Shown here piece by piece: positions 8,453 to 15,232 of a stretch of 35,727 nt of DNA (positions within the stretch are counted from its first letter, which is position 1; each line of letters opens with the position of its first letter). The notes beneath the pieces are model-generated. The model ran no database searches and was not told the DNA's origin. It was given only the letters and a program-made list of their open reading frames with translations. Made by a program: the position numbers and the translations under genes. Origin of the DNA: Streptomyces orinoci (GTDB taxonomy: Bacteria; Actinomycetota; Actinomycetes; Streptomycetales; Streptomycetaceae); contig NZ_PHNC01000014.1 in assembly GCF_003121295.1 (NCBI RefSeq), positions 1 through 35,727 of the forward strand, given 5' to 3'.

Positions 8453-9397
8453 TCACTCCGCCCGCTCCCGCACCACCTCCGTGGCTCGCTTGTCCTGGCG
8501 CAAGCCCAGAAAGCGTGGATGGCGCAGTCGGCCCTCCCGCGTCCACTCGGTGAAGCCGGTCTCGGCGACCAGTTCCGGGCGTACCCAGTGCGCACCCCGC
8601 TCCCGGACCGGATCGTCGAACGGCGAGTGCTCGCAGCGCAGTTCGTCCAGCCGCCGCCGCAGTGACCGCAGCGTGGCGGTGTCGAAGCCGGTGCCCACCT
8701 TGCCCGCGTAGCGCAGCCGCCCGCCCTGGTAGTAGCCCAGCAGCAGGGCCCCGAACCCGGTGCGGCTGCCCGCCGGTTCGGTGAAACCGCCGATCACCAG
8801 CTCCTGGCCGAGGCCGCATTTGAGCTTGAGCCAGTTCGGCGAACGGCCGTGCACATAGCGGGCGTCGGCACGTTTGGCGATCAGCCCCTCCCAGCCCCGG
8901 CCGCAGGCCTCCGCCAGCAGCCGCTCGGCGTCCCCGGTGCGGTGCGGGGTGAAACGCAGCGGGGTGCGGAAGTCAACCGCCTTGCGCAGTACGGACTTAC
9001 GGTCGCGCAGCGGCAGGGCGGTGGTGTCATGGCCGTCCAGGCGGAGCAGGTCGAACAGGTAGTAGACCACTGTGATCCCGCTGTTGCGGGCCAGCACCGG
9101 GCTGGTGAGCTGCATCCGCCGCTGCAGCCGCTCGAAGTCGGTGCGGCCGCGGTGCAGGGCGACCACCTCCCCGTCCAGGGTGAAGTCCATAAAGGGCTGG
9201 GCGTCCAGCGCGTCCACCAGCTCCGGATAGGTGCGGTTCAGCGGCTGCCCGCTGCGTGAGCGCAGCCGCACCTCGCCCTGGCGGCGGGCGGCCAGCACCC
9301 GCACCCCGTCCAGCTTCCGCTCGAAGAGCCAGCCCGGCTCGAAGGACCGGCGGTCGCTGAGCACCGCCAGCATCGGCGTGCGGAAGTCCTCGTCCAT
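8453..9397 (-). CDS. ATP-dependent DNA ligase, LigD ligase-domain type
   Basis: A 314-residue stand-alone ligase matching the ligase domain of LigD. The adenylated lysine is Lys28 in the motif KLDG (FERKLDGVRVL); further nucleotidyltransferase motifs are DGEVVAL (motif III region), GWEGLIAKR (motif IV) and LKLK (motif V). The C-terminal part (VIGGFTEP, GALLLGYY, GKVGTGF) is the OB-fold of this family. It would seal nicks during non-homologous end joining. ATG 9397 was chosen because it begins the conserved MDEDFRTPML segment and sits 2 nt after the stop of the phosphoesterase gene. No polymerase domain or Ku gene is in the window. Confidence 0.92.
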   Translation of the reverse strand: MDEDFRTPMLAVLSDRRSFEPGWLFERKLDGVRVLAARRQGEVRLRSRSGQPLNRTYPELVDALDAQPFMDFTLDGEVVALHRGRTDFERLQRRMQLTSPVLARNSGITVVYYLFDLLRLDGHDTTALPLRDRKSVLRKAVDFRTPLRFTPHRTGDAERLLAEACGRGWEGLIAKRADARYVHGRSPNWLKLKCGLGQELVIGGFTEPAGSRTGFGALLLGYYQGGRLRYAGKVGTGFDTATLRSLRRRLDELRCEHSPFDDPVRERGAHWVRPELVAETGFTEWTREGRLRHPRFLGLRQDKRATEVVRERAE

Positions 9398-9399
9398 GG

Positions 9400-10011
9400 T
9401 CAGCGGTGGTCCGCCGCCTGGGCGGCCACCTGGCCCAGGGTGCGGCGGGTACGGACCGAGCGGGCCCGCCGGGGGTCGGGGGCCCCGCGGGCGGCGGCGT
9501 ACCGGTCCCGGCGCTTGACCAGCATCCACGCCTCGTCGCGGCCCTCGCGCATCCGGGTCAGCGAGTAACCCCCGCGCAGTTTGCCGCCGTCCAGCCAGAA
9601 GGAGGCATGGCCGTTGCGCAGCGCCTCGCCCATGGGGATCTCGCGGCCGGCGCGGTCGGTGGTCAGCGCCCGGTAGGTGCCCTCATCCCAGATGATCACC
9701 GTGCCGCCGCCGTACTCGCCCTCGGCGATCACGCCCTCGAAGTGCCGGTACTCCAGCGGATGGTCCTCGGTGGGCACCGCCAGGCGCTTGTCCCCCGGGT
9801 CGCCGGAGGGGCCCTTGGGCACCGCCCAGGACTTCAGCACCCCCTCCGCCTCCAGCCGGAAGTCGAAGTGCATGGTCCTGGCGTCATGGATCTGCACCAC
9901 GAAGACCGGCCGCTCACCACGGCGCGCGGCCCGCTCACCGCTGGGTTCCGGGGTACGGGAGAAGTCGCGTTTGCGGCGGTACTCCGCCAGCGCGGGCCGG
10001 GTGCGGGCCAT
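9400..10011 (-). CDS. LigD-type 3'-phosphoesterase domain protein
   Basis: A 203-residue stand-alone version of the LigD phosphoesterase domain, which trims 3'-phosphate or ribonucleotide ends before ligation. The metal/catalytic signature HDARTMHFDFRLE and the second histidine segment EDHPLEYRHFEG, followed by GEYGGGTVIIWD, are intact. ATG 10011 has a strong Shine-Dalgarno sequence (GGAGGGAGG) upstream. A tail of about 30 basic, low-complexity residues follows the domain. The ligase gene starts 2 nt downstream, so the two act as a split LigD. LigD in many bacteria is a single polypeptide; split forms are known in actinomycetes. Confidence 0.92.
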   Translation of the reverse strand: MARTRPALAEYRRKRDFSRTPEPSGERAARRGERPVFVVQIHDARTMHFDFRLEAEGVLKSWAVPKGPSGDPGDKRLAVPTEDHPLEYRHFEGVIAEGEYGGGTVIIWDEGTYRALTTDRAGREIPMGEALRNGHASFWLDGGKLRGGYSLTRMREGRDEAWMLVKRRDRYAAARGAPDPRRARSVRTRRTLGQVAAQAADHR

Positions 10012-10153
10012 GGATTCCTCCCTCCTGGCGGGGATTCCTCGCTCCGGCCCGGCGGACGCCCGGGGCGGAGCGGGAAAACCGGGTACCCGTATCGCGGCCG
10101 GGCAACCCTCCCCGGCCGGGCGGCGGCGGGACCGTACGCGGAAGGGACGGGCG

Positions 10154-10672
10154 ATGGCGTCGAGCGGAACGGGGCCGGAGACCGGCGGCACCGGCCGGCA
10201 GCGGCACGGGCGGGACGAGAGCCCCGAGGAACGGGCCGACCGGCGCTGGAACGACCTGATCCAGGAGGTGCGGGTGGCCCAGACCGGGGTGCAGATCCTC
10301 TTCGGCTTTCTGATGACCGTCGCCTTCACCCCGGTCTTCGCCAGGCTGGGGCACACCGAGAAGACCATCTATGTGGTGACCGTGGTGCTGGGCGCGGCCA
10401 CCACCGGTGCCCTGGTGGGGCCGGTCTCCTTCCACCGGCTGGTGACCGGGCACCGGCTCAAGCCGCAGACCGTTCTCTGGGCCTCCCGGCTGACCCTGAT
10501 GGGCGTGGTACTGCTGCTGGCCACCATGGTCTCGGTGCTGCTGCTGGTCCTGCGGGTGGCGCTGCGCGGCCCGGCGGTCCCCTGGGTGGTGGCGGGAGTG
10601 GCCGCCTGGTTCCTGGGCTGCTGGTTCGGGCTGCCGCTGTGGACCCGGCACCACTACGGACGGCGGAAGTGA
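10154..10672 (+). CDS. DUF6328 family membrane protein
   Basis: A 172-residue protein with about 45 hydrophilic N-terminal residues, then four predicted membrane helices (about 48-65, 75-95, 110-138, 146-162) and a short basic tail (TRHHYGRRK). The segment RVAQTGVQILFGFLMTVAF is typical of DUF6328, a family widespread in actinobacteria with no assigned function. ATG 10154 follows AAGGGACGG. It is divergent from the split ligD genes (142 bp between) and lies 45 bp upstream of the enolase-like gene, which has its own promoter candidate. Confidence 0.82.
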   Translation: MASSGTGPETGGTGRQRHGRDESPEERADRRWNDLIQEVRVAQTGVQILFGFLMTVAFTPVFARLGHTEKTIYVVTVVLGAATTGALVGPVSFHRLVTGHRLKPQTVLWASRLTLMGVVLLLATMVSVLLLVLRVALRGPAVPWVVAGVAAWFLGCWFGLPLWTRHHYGRRK

Positions 10673-10683
10673 GCGGCCGCCCG

Positions 10684-10708
10684 GTTTCCCGGCGGCAGTG
10701 CCGGATAC
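10684..10708 (+). promoter_or_regulatory. SigB-type promoter candidate for the enolase-superfamily gene
   Basis: GTTT (10684-10687), 15-nt spacer, GGATAC (10703-10708). It matches the SigB-family consensus except for A at the third base of the -10 box. The distance from GTTT to the GTG start (34 nt) is identical to that of the SDR promoter at 6611. Confidence 0.42.
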
Positions 10709-10717
10709 CCGTCCGGC

Positions 10718-11815
10718 GTGAAAATCGACAAGGTCACCGCGACCGCCTACCGCATTCCCACCGACGCCCCGGAGGCCGACGGCACCCTCGCCTGGGACGC
10801 CACCACCCTGGTGGTGGCCGAGGCCCGCTGCGCCGACGCCACCGGCCTGGGCTGGACCTATGCCCCGGCCGAGGCGGCCGCGGCGGTCAACGGCATGCTG
10901 GCCAAGGTGGTCACCGGACGCGAGGTGCTGGATGTCCCCGGGGCGAACGAGGCGATGGCCCGGGCGGTCCGCAACGCCGGGCGACCGGGGCTGATGGGCT
11001 GCGCCCTGTCGGCGGTGGACATCGCGCTGTGGGACCTCAAGGCCCGGCTGCTGCGACTGCCCCTGGTGCGGCTGATCGGGGCGGTCACCGAGGAGGTGCC
11101 GGTCTATGGGTCGGGCGGCTTCACCACCTATCACGACACCCGGATGGCAGCCCAGCTCACCGGCTGGACCAGGGGACACGGCATCCCCCGCGTCAAGATC
11201 AAGATTGGCGAGTCCTGGGGACGGGCGGTCTCCCGCGACCTGGACCGGGTGCGGCACGCCCGGGAGACCATCGGGCCGGAGGTGGCACTGTATGTGGACG
11301 CCAACGGCGCCTATTCGCGCAAGCAGGCGGTCCGGGTCGGGGAGGTGCTCGCCGAGCTGGGGGTGCGGTGGTTCGAGGAGCCGGTGTCCTCCGACGACCT
11401 GGAGGGGCTGCGGGTGGTGCGCGACAACTGCGCCTGCGATGTGGCCGCCGGGGAGTACGGCTATGACCTGGCCTACTTCGCGCGGCTGGCGCCGGTGGTG
11501 GACTGCCTTCAGGCGGACGCCACCCGGTGCGGGGGAGTGACCGGCTGGCTGCGGGCGGCCGCGGTGGCCCATGCCCATGGCCTGGAGATCTCCGGCCACT
11601 GTGCCCCGCACGCCCATGCCCATATGGCCGCCTGTGTGCCCAACCTCCGGCACCTGGAGTGGTTCCACGACCATGTGCGGATCGAGTCCGCCTACTTCAG
11701 CGGGGCGCTGGACCCGGCCGGCGGGGTGCTACGGCCGGGGGCCACGGAGGAGCCGGGGCATGGGATGCGCTTTGACCACGACAAGGCCGCGGAGTTCCGG
11801 GTGGGGCAGGGGTGA
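10718..11815 (+). CDS. Enolase-superfamily enzyme (mandelate racemase/muconate lactonizing type)
   Basis: A 365-residue enzyme with an N-terminal capping domain and a C-terminal TIM barrel. Visible active-site residues: KxK at Lys160/Lys162 (VKIKIGES), metal ligands Asp194 (VDANGAYS), Glu220 (WFEEP) and Glu246 (AAGEYGY), and a histidine-rich segment at 294-302 (GHCAPHAHAH) that could supply the second acid/base. This fits abstraction of a proton next to a carboxylate, such as a sugar-acid dehydratase or racemase; the substrate cannot be told from sequence. It starts at GTG 10718, close behind a SigB-like promoter. A very strong hairpin follows the gene. Confidence 0.88.
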   Translation: MKIDKVTATAYRIPTDAPEADGTLAWDATTLVVAEARCADATGLGWTYAPAEAAAAVNGMLAKVVTGREVLDVPGANEAMARAVRNAGRPGLMGCALSAVDIALWDLKARLLRLPLVRLIGAVTEEVPVYGSGGFTTYHDTRMAAQLTGWTRGHGIPRVKIKIGESWGRAVSRDLDRVRHARETIGPEVALYVDANGAYSRKQAVRVGEVLAELGVRWFEEPVSSDDLEGLRVVRDNCACDVAAGEYGYDLAYFARLAPVVDCLQADATRCGGVTGWLRAAAVAHAHGLEISGHCAPHAHAHMAACVPNLRHLEWFHDHVRIESAYFSGALDPAGGVLRPGATEEPGHGMRFDHDKAAEFRVGQG

Positions 11816-11829
11816 CGGCCGGGCCGGGA

Positions 11830-11876
11830 CGGCCCCAGGACCCGGAGGGCGCCTGGAGCTCCGGGTCCTGGGGCCG
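11830..11876. terminator. Perfect 18-bp hairpin between convergent genes
   Basis: Arms 11830-11847 and 11859-11876 pair without mismatch around an 11-nt loop. It lies 14 bp after the enolase-like gene and 33 bp before the end of the convergent sigma-factor gene, so it can terminate both. Confidence 0.85.
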
Positions 11877-11909
11877 GGACGGTCCCGGCGTCAGGGCTGG
11901 TCCCTGGCG

Positions 11910-12752
11910 TCAGGACTGGGCCAGCAGCCCCTGGCGCAGCCGCCCCAGGGTCCGGCTGAGCAGGCGGGAGACATGCATCTGGGAGACGCCCAGCTCCGCC
12001 CCGATCTCGGTCTGTGTCATCTCCGCGCCGAACCGCAGCCGCAGCAGCTTCTTCTCCCGCTCGTCCAGTTCACCCATCAGATGCTGCAGGACATGCAGGT
12101 TCTCCACCTTCTCCAGGCCGTCGTCCATGGTGCCGATCCGGTCGGCCCAGGGCCGGGTGCTGTCATGGGTGCGCGGGGTGTCGTCCGCGGGCGCGTCGAT
12201 GGAGCAGGCGGTGTAGCCGTTGCAGGCGATCTGGGCCTCCAGGACCTCCTCCTCGGAGAGGTCCAGCACCCCGGCCAGCTCCCGGACGGTGGGTGCCCGC
12301 CCCAGCCGGCCGGCCAGCTCGTCATTGGCCTTGGCCAGTTCGACCCGCAACTCCTGCAGCCGGCGCGGCACATGGACGGCCCAGCTGGTGTCCCGGAAGA
12401 ACCGCTTGATCTCCCCGGTGATGTAGGGGATGGCGAAGGTGGTGAATTCGACCTCGCGGGTGAGGTCGAAGCGGTCGATGGACTTGATGAGCCCGATGGT
12501 GCCGACCTGGACGATGTCCTCCATCTGTTCGGACCGGCCGCGGAACCGGCCGGCCACAAAGCGCACCAGGGAGAGGTTCATCTCGATGAGGGTGTTGCGG
12601 ACGTACTGGTACTCACGCGTGCCCTCCTCGAGAACCGTGAGCCGGTCCAGGAAGAGCTTGGTCAAAGCGCGGGCGTCCTGCGGGCTGACACTGCCGGGAT
12701 CCTCGATGCGCGGCAGTTCGGTGGTGCCGCGGTCGACCTTGGCGCTGGCCAC
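11910..12752 (-). CDS. SigB/SigF-family RNA polymerase sigma factor
   Basis: A 280-residue sigma-70 group 3 factor. Region 2 includes NLSLVRFVAGRFRGR, DIVQVGTIGLIKSIDRFD and FTTFAIPYITGEIKRFFRD; region 3 follows (VPRRLQELRVELAKANDEL); region 4 ends with TQTEIGAELGVSQMHVSRLLSRTLGRLR, a clear helix-turn-helix. Streptomyces has about nine SigB-type paralogues, and the exact one cannot be named with certainty. GTG 12752 is preceded by a good ribosome site (AAGGAGGTC). No anti-sigma gene is adjacent; two small membrane protein genes lie directly upstream on the same strand. It may read the GTTT-N15-GGRTAC promoters in this window (inference). Confidence 0.94.
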   Translation of the reverse strand: MASAKVDRGTTELPRIEDPGSVSPQDARALTKLFLDRLTVLEEGTREYQYVRNTLIEMNLSLVRFVAGRFRGRSEQMEDIVQVGTIGLIKSIDRFDLTREVEFTTFAIPYITGEIKRFFRDTSWAVHVPRRLQELRVELAKANDELAGRLGRAPTVRELAGVLDLSEEEVLEAQIACNGYTACSIDAPADDTPRTHDSTRPWADRIGTMDDGLEKVENLHVLQHLMGELDEREKKLLRLRFGAEMTQTEIGAELGVSQMHVSRLLSRTLGRLRQGLLAQS

Positions 12753-12850
12753 TATGATGACCTCCTTCGCTGCGGTTCCCCGTGATGCGGCTTCTGCCCG
12801 GCATCCCGGTGGACAATCCGCACCGGCGGGGGTTTTCGGCCGTTGTCCGG

Positions 12851-13105
12851 TCACAGGTGCCAGCTGGCGGTGTGCTGGGCGGCGGCCAGTGCGGTGAGCA
12901 GCAGCAGGTCGGCGGCGCCCAGCACAATCCCAAGTACCGCCCGGAAGCTGCGTGTTGTGCCCTTGGACAGGGCCACGGTGCCCAGTATCAGGGCCGCCGG
13001 GCCGAACACCAGATTGCCCACCACCAGCCCGATCAGCCCCATCACAAACGAGATGACGGCCATGAAGTCCGCGTCGCGGTAGCGGGTTTGTGTGAAGGAA
13101 CGCAT
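12851..13105 (-). CDS. Small DUF4190-like membrane protein
   Basis: An 84-residue protein with two strong hydrophobic segments (about 16-46 and 56-78), the first containing FVMGLIGLVVGNLVFGPAA and the second LGIVLGAADLLLLTALAAA. This glycine-rich two-helix layout resembles DUF4190 proteins. Start ATG 13105 has AGGAGGAG upstream. It lies 14 bp after the 52-residue membrane protein gene and 98 bp before the sigma factor on the same strand, so the three may be one transcript. The function is unknown. Confidence 0.75.
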   Translation of the reverse strand: MRSFTQTRYRDADFMAVISFVMGLIGLVVGNLVFGPAALILGTVALSKGTTRSFRAVLGIVLGAADLLLLTALAAAQHTASWHL

Positions 13106-13119
13106 GGCTGGTCTCCTCC

Positions 13120-13278
13120 TTACCGGTTCCGCTGACGGGTGTGACGCTCCCGCACCGCGAACAGCAGCAGCCAGAGGCCGACGCCCGCGGCACACAGCAG
13201 GGTCAGCGAGGCCGGGAGATGCGCCGCGGTCCCGGAGAAGACGCCGAGCAGAAAGAGGGCCAGAACCAGGAAGAACAT
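13120..13278 (-). CDS. Short membrane protein (52 residues)
   Basis: A short gene from ATG 13278 to TAA 13120. The product begins MFFLVLALFLLGVFSG and has two hydrophobic stretches (3-20 and 24-42) followed by a basic end (RERHTRQRNR), so it is probably a small hairpin membrane protein. The ribosome site is GAGAGGA with about 7-nt spacing. It is placed 14 bp before the DUF4190-like gene. Similar tiny membrane proteins are common in Streptomyces; no function is assigned. Confidence 0.68.
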   Translation of the reverse strand: MFFLVLALFLLGVFSGTAAHLPASLTLLCAAGVGLWLLLFAVRERHTRQRNR

Positions 13279-13369
13279 GGGAACGTCCTCTCTCAATGGT
13301 GCGGGCCCGGCCGGAATCCGATGGATCCGGCCAGGCCCGGGTAATGGGAAACAGTCGTTTGTCCGGCCG

Positions 13370-13540
13370 TCACCACCTATACCAGCGGCCGCGTCCGCCG
13401 TCCGCCCCTGTCATACGGACCAGGAAGCCCAGCAGCCAGATCACCAGCACGGCCACGGCCACCCACCACAGGAGCTTCACGGCGAATCCGGCGCCGAAAA
13501 GGATCAGAGCGAGAAGCAGAACGAGAAGCAGTGGACCCAT
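13370..13540 (-). CDS. Small hydrophobic protein
   Basis: A 56-residue protein, almost entirely hydrophobic: MGPLLLVLLLALILFGAGFA, then VKLLWWVAVAVLVIWLLGFLV, and a short charged/glycine tail (GADGGRGRWYRW). It matches the class annotated simply as 'hydrophobic protein' in Streptomyces, often found next to stress genes such as csbD. ATG 13540 has an ideal Shine-Dalgarno sequence (AGGAGG) 9 nt upstream. It is divergent from the CsbD-like gene, with 136 bp between the two start codons. Confidence 0.8.
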   Translation of the reverse strand: MGPLLLVLLLALILFGAGFAVKLLWWVAVAVLVIWLLGFLVRMTGADGGRGRWYRW

Positions 13541-13604
13541 GTCAGTCAACCTCCTGTCCAGTCGCTTGCCCGGTGAATTCCCGTTTATTCCCGCGGACTT
13601 AGTT

Positions 13605-13629
13605 GTTTGGAGGTGAAGCAGGGGGGCAC
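13605..13629 (+). promoter_or_regulatory. Possible SigB-type promoter of the csbD-like gene
   Basis: GTTT (13605-13608), 15-nt spacer, GGGCAC (13624-13629): one mismatch (C for T) to the GGGTAC box. It lies 48 nt before the ATG of the CsbD-like gene. CsbD in Bacillus is SigB-dependent, which makes the match plausible but not proven. Confidence 0.32.
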
Positions 13630-13676
13630 CCGAAGAGCGGCCGTAACACGACAGCCGTCGAGAGGAGCAAGTGACG

Positions 13677-13850
13677 ATGAGTGCCGGTGAGAAGGCCAAG
13701 GCGAAGGCGGAGCAGGCCAAGGGCGCGGTCAAGCACGCCGCGGGCCGGGCCGTGGGCAATGAGCGCAAGACCGCAGAGGGCCGGGGCGAGAAGGCCAAGG
13801 GTGATCTGCGCGGCGCCAAGGAGAAGGCCAAGGACGCCTTTCGGGACTGA
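13677..13850 (+). CDS. CsbD family stress protein
   Basis: A 57-residue, highly charged Lys/Ala/Glu-rich protein (MSAGEKAKAKAEQAKGAVKH; later GNERKTAEGRGEKAKGDL and KEKAKDAFRD). The repeated GxxKxxxGxxxG pattern is the CsbD signature; these proteins accumulate in general stress but their biochemical role is unknown. ATG 13677 is preferred over GTG 13671 because GGAG at 13664-13667 is 9 nt from the ATG and only 3 from the GTG. Two hairpins follow the gene. Confidence 0.88.
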   Translation: MSAGEKAKAKAEQAKGAVKHAAGRAVGNERKTAEGRGEKAKGDLRGAKEKAKDAFRD

Positions 13851-13886
13851 GGGCCGTTACTGAGGCCGCAAGGGCCGTACGGCAAA

Positions 13887-13918
13887 GGGCCGGGACCCCG
13901 GAAAAGGGGCCCCGGCCC
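13887..13918. terminator. Hairpin terminator after the csbD-like gene
   Basis: Arms 13887-13899 and 13906-13918 form a 13-bp GC-rich stem with one A-C mismatch and a GGAAAA loop, 36 nt after the stop codon. Confidence 0.78.
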
Positions 13919-13925
13919 TCTCCTG

Positions 13926-13970
13926 TGACACCCGGCCGCCGGTCCGTGCCATGGCCGGCGGCCGGTGTCA
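13926..13970. terminator. Second hairpin behind the csbD-like gene
   Basis: Arms 13926-13942 and 13955-13970 pair over 16 bp with one bulged C; the loop is 12 nt. The remaining stretch up to the DUF1259 gene end at 14135 holds nothing else I can support. Confidence 0.6.
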
Positions 13971-14134
13971 TTCGGCCTCCGCCGGGGCCGGGGGAGCGGC
14001 GCCGGTCCGGGCGAGGGCGGCCGATGCCCGGAACGGGAAAGCGGAATAAGGCGGAAAGTGGTGGCCGCCCATTTGGTCAGCCGCAGTCCCCTCGCGTATT
14101 CCCGGAGTTCCGCTGCGTGGTTGGCGAGACGACC

Positions 14135-15133
14135 TCAGGGGACGGACGGCTCCACATTGGTGGTGTCCAGCGCCGGCCGCAGGGCGCGGGCCAGCTTGAC
14201 GGCGTCGTCCACCGCCCAGAAGTGGGTGAAGAACAGCCGGGGTTGGTCCGTCAGACCATGGTTGTGCAGCTCCACCAGCTCGATTCCGCCCCGGCGCAGC
14301 GCCGCCAGGGCGTCCGGCACCTCCTCGGCGGTCATCGCGAAGTCGCCGCTGAGCGCGGCCCTTCCGCCGCCCAGCGGCTGGAAGTTGAGGGCCGTGGTGG
14401 CCCCCAGCCCCGGAGGCAGCTCGCGGCCCATGTCGGTGATGGTCTCCCGCCGGTTGAAGGTGCAGCTGTGGACCCCGCCACTGCTGACCCCCTTGGTGCC
14501 CAGGGCCTCCGCTATCCCGTCGGTGTCCAGGTCAACGCTCTCCGCTGCATGAGCGGCGCCCGGCGGCGGAGTGGCGGTATGCCTGAGGGCGGTGCGCAGT
14601 CCGCGGGCCAGGGCGGCCGGGTCGTCCCCATGGGCGTGGGCGTGGGTCCACCAGACCTCGGGGGAGTGGGCGGGCAGATGCTTATGGATGGCGGTCTGGG
14701 TGAATCCCTCGGCCCGCAGGGCGTCGGTCAGTTTCGGCAACTCGCCCTCGGTGGCCACCAGATCGCCCATCACCAGGGTGCTGCCGTCCTCGTAGTGGAC
14801 AAAGGACACATGCGACCCCAGCGCCAACGCCGGGCTGACCCTGACCCCACGGCAGCACACCCGCAAGTCATCGCGCGGAAAGGGCACATGGAAGTAGAGC
14901 CCGCGCAGCATCTGCCCGTCCCGGGCCAGGGTGTCGGTGACCTCGTCCCAGTGCTCGGCGGTGGTGGACACCGGCCGGACCGGGTCCGGGCAGTTCAGGG
15001 GACGTCCTCGGGTGACCGGGGCCCGGGCCCGGGCGGCTACGCCGCCGGCCGGCACCGGGGCCAGCAGGGGCGCCAGCGCGGCCGCGGCCACCACCACCCG
15101 TCGCCGGTTGACCAGGGCGTGTGCTCGCTCCAT
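14135..15133 (-). CDS. Secreted tandem DUF1259 protein (LppY/LpqO-like)
   Basis: A 332-residue protein with an N-terminal signal containing RRR followed by VVVAAAALAPLLAPVPAGG, compatible with twin-arginine or Sec export. Two DUF1259 domains follow: the first about 60-195 (GLYFHVPFPR, SHVSFVHYEDGSTLVMGDL, THAHAHGDDP), the second about 200-325 (ALNFQPLGGGRAALSGDFAM, ELVELHNHGLTDQPRLFFTHFW). The paired H-x-H and HNH motifs suggest metal binding. Related mycobacterial LppY/LpqO are lipoproteins of unknown function. ATG 15133 was chosen over upstream frames because it directly precedes the signal sequence. It has no co-directional partner closer than 99 bp. Confidence 0.85.
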   Translation of the reverse strand: MERAHALVNRRRVVVAAAALAPLLAPVPAGGVAARARAPVTRGRPLNCPDPVRPVSTTAEHWDEVTDTLARDGQMLRGLYFHVPFPRDDLRVCCRGVRVSPALALGSHVSFVHYEDGSTLVMGDLVATEGELPKLTDALRAEGFTQTAIHKHLPAHSPEVWWTHAHAHGDDPAALARGLRTALRHTATPPPGAAHAAESVDLDTDGIAEALGTKGVSSGGVHSCTFNRRETITDMGRELPPGLGATTALNFQPLGGGRAALSGDFAMTAEEVPDALAALRRGGIELVELHNHGLTDQPRLFFTHFWAVDDAVKLARALRPALDTTNVEPSVP

Positions 15134-15232
15134 GCCGCTTGAGTTCCCCCTCGCGGAGCCCGTTAACAGCCCGGCCCTTGATCCTTTGCCGGGCGCCCCG
15201 GTCAGCGGTGCGGGACGACGGGCGCGCAAAAC

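Noticed and set aside
10083..10088. GGGTAC upstream of the DUF6328 gene as a SigB -10 box
   Set aside because: No GNNT element lies 14-16 nt upstream on either useful strand.
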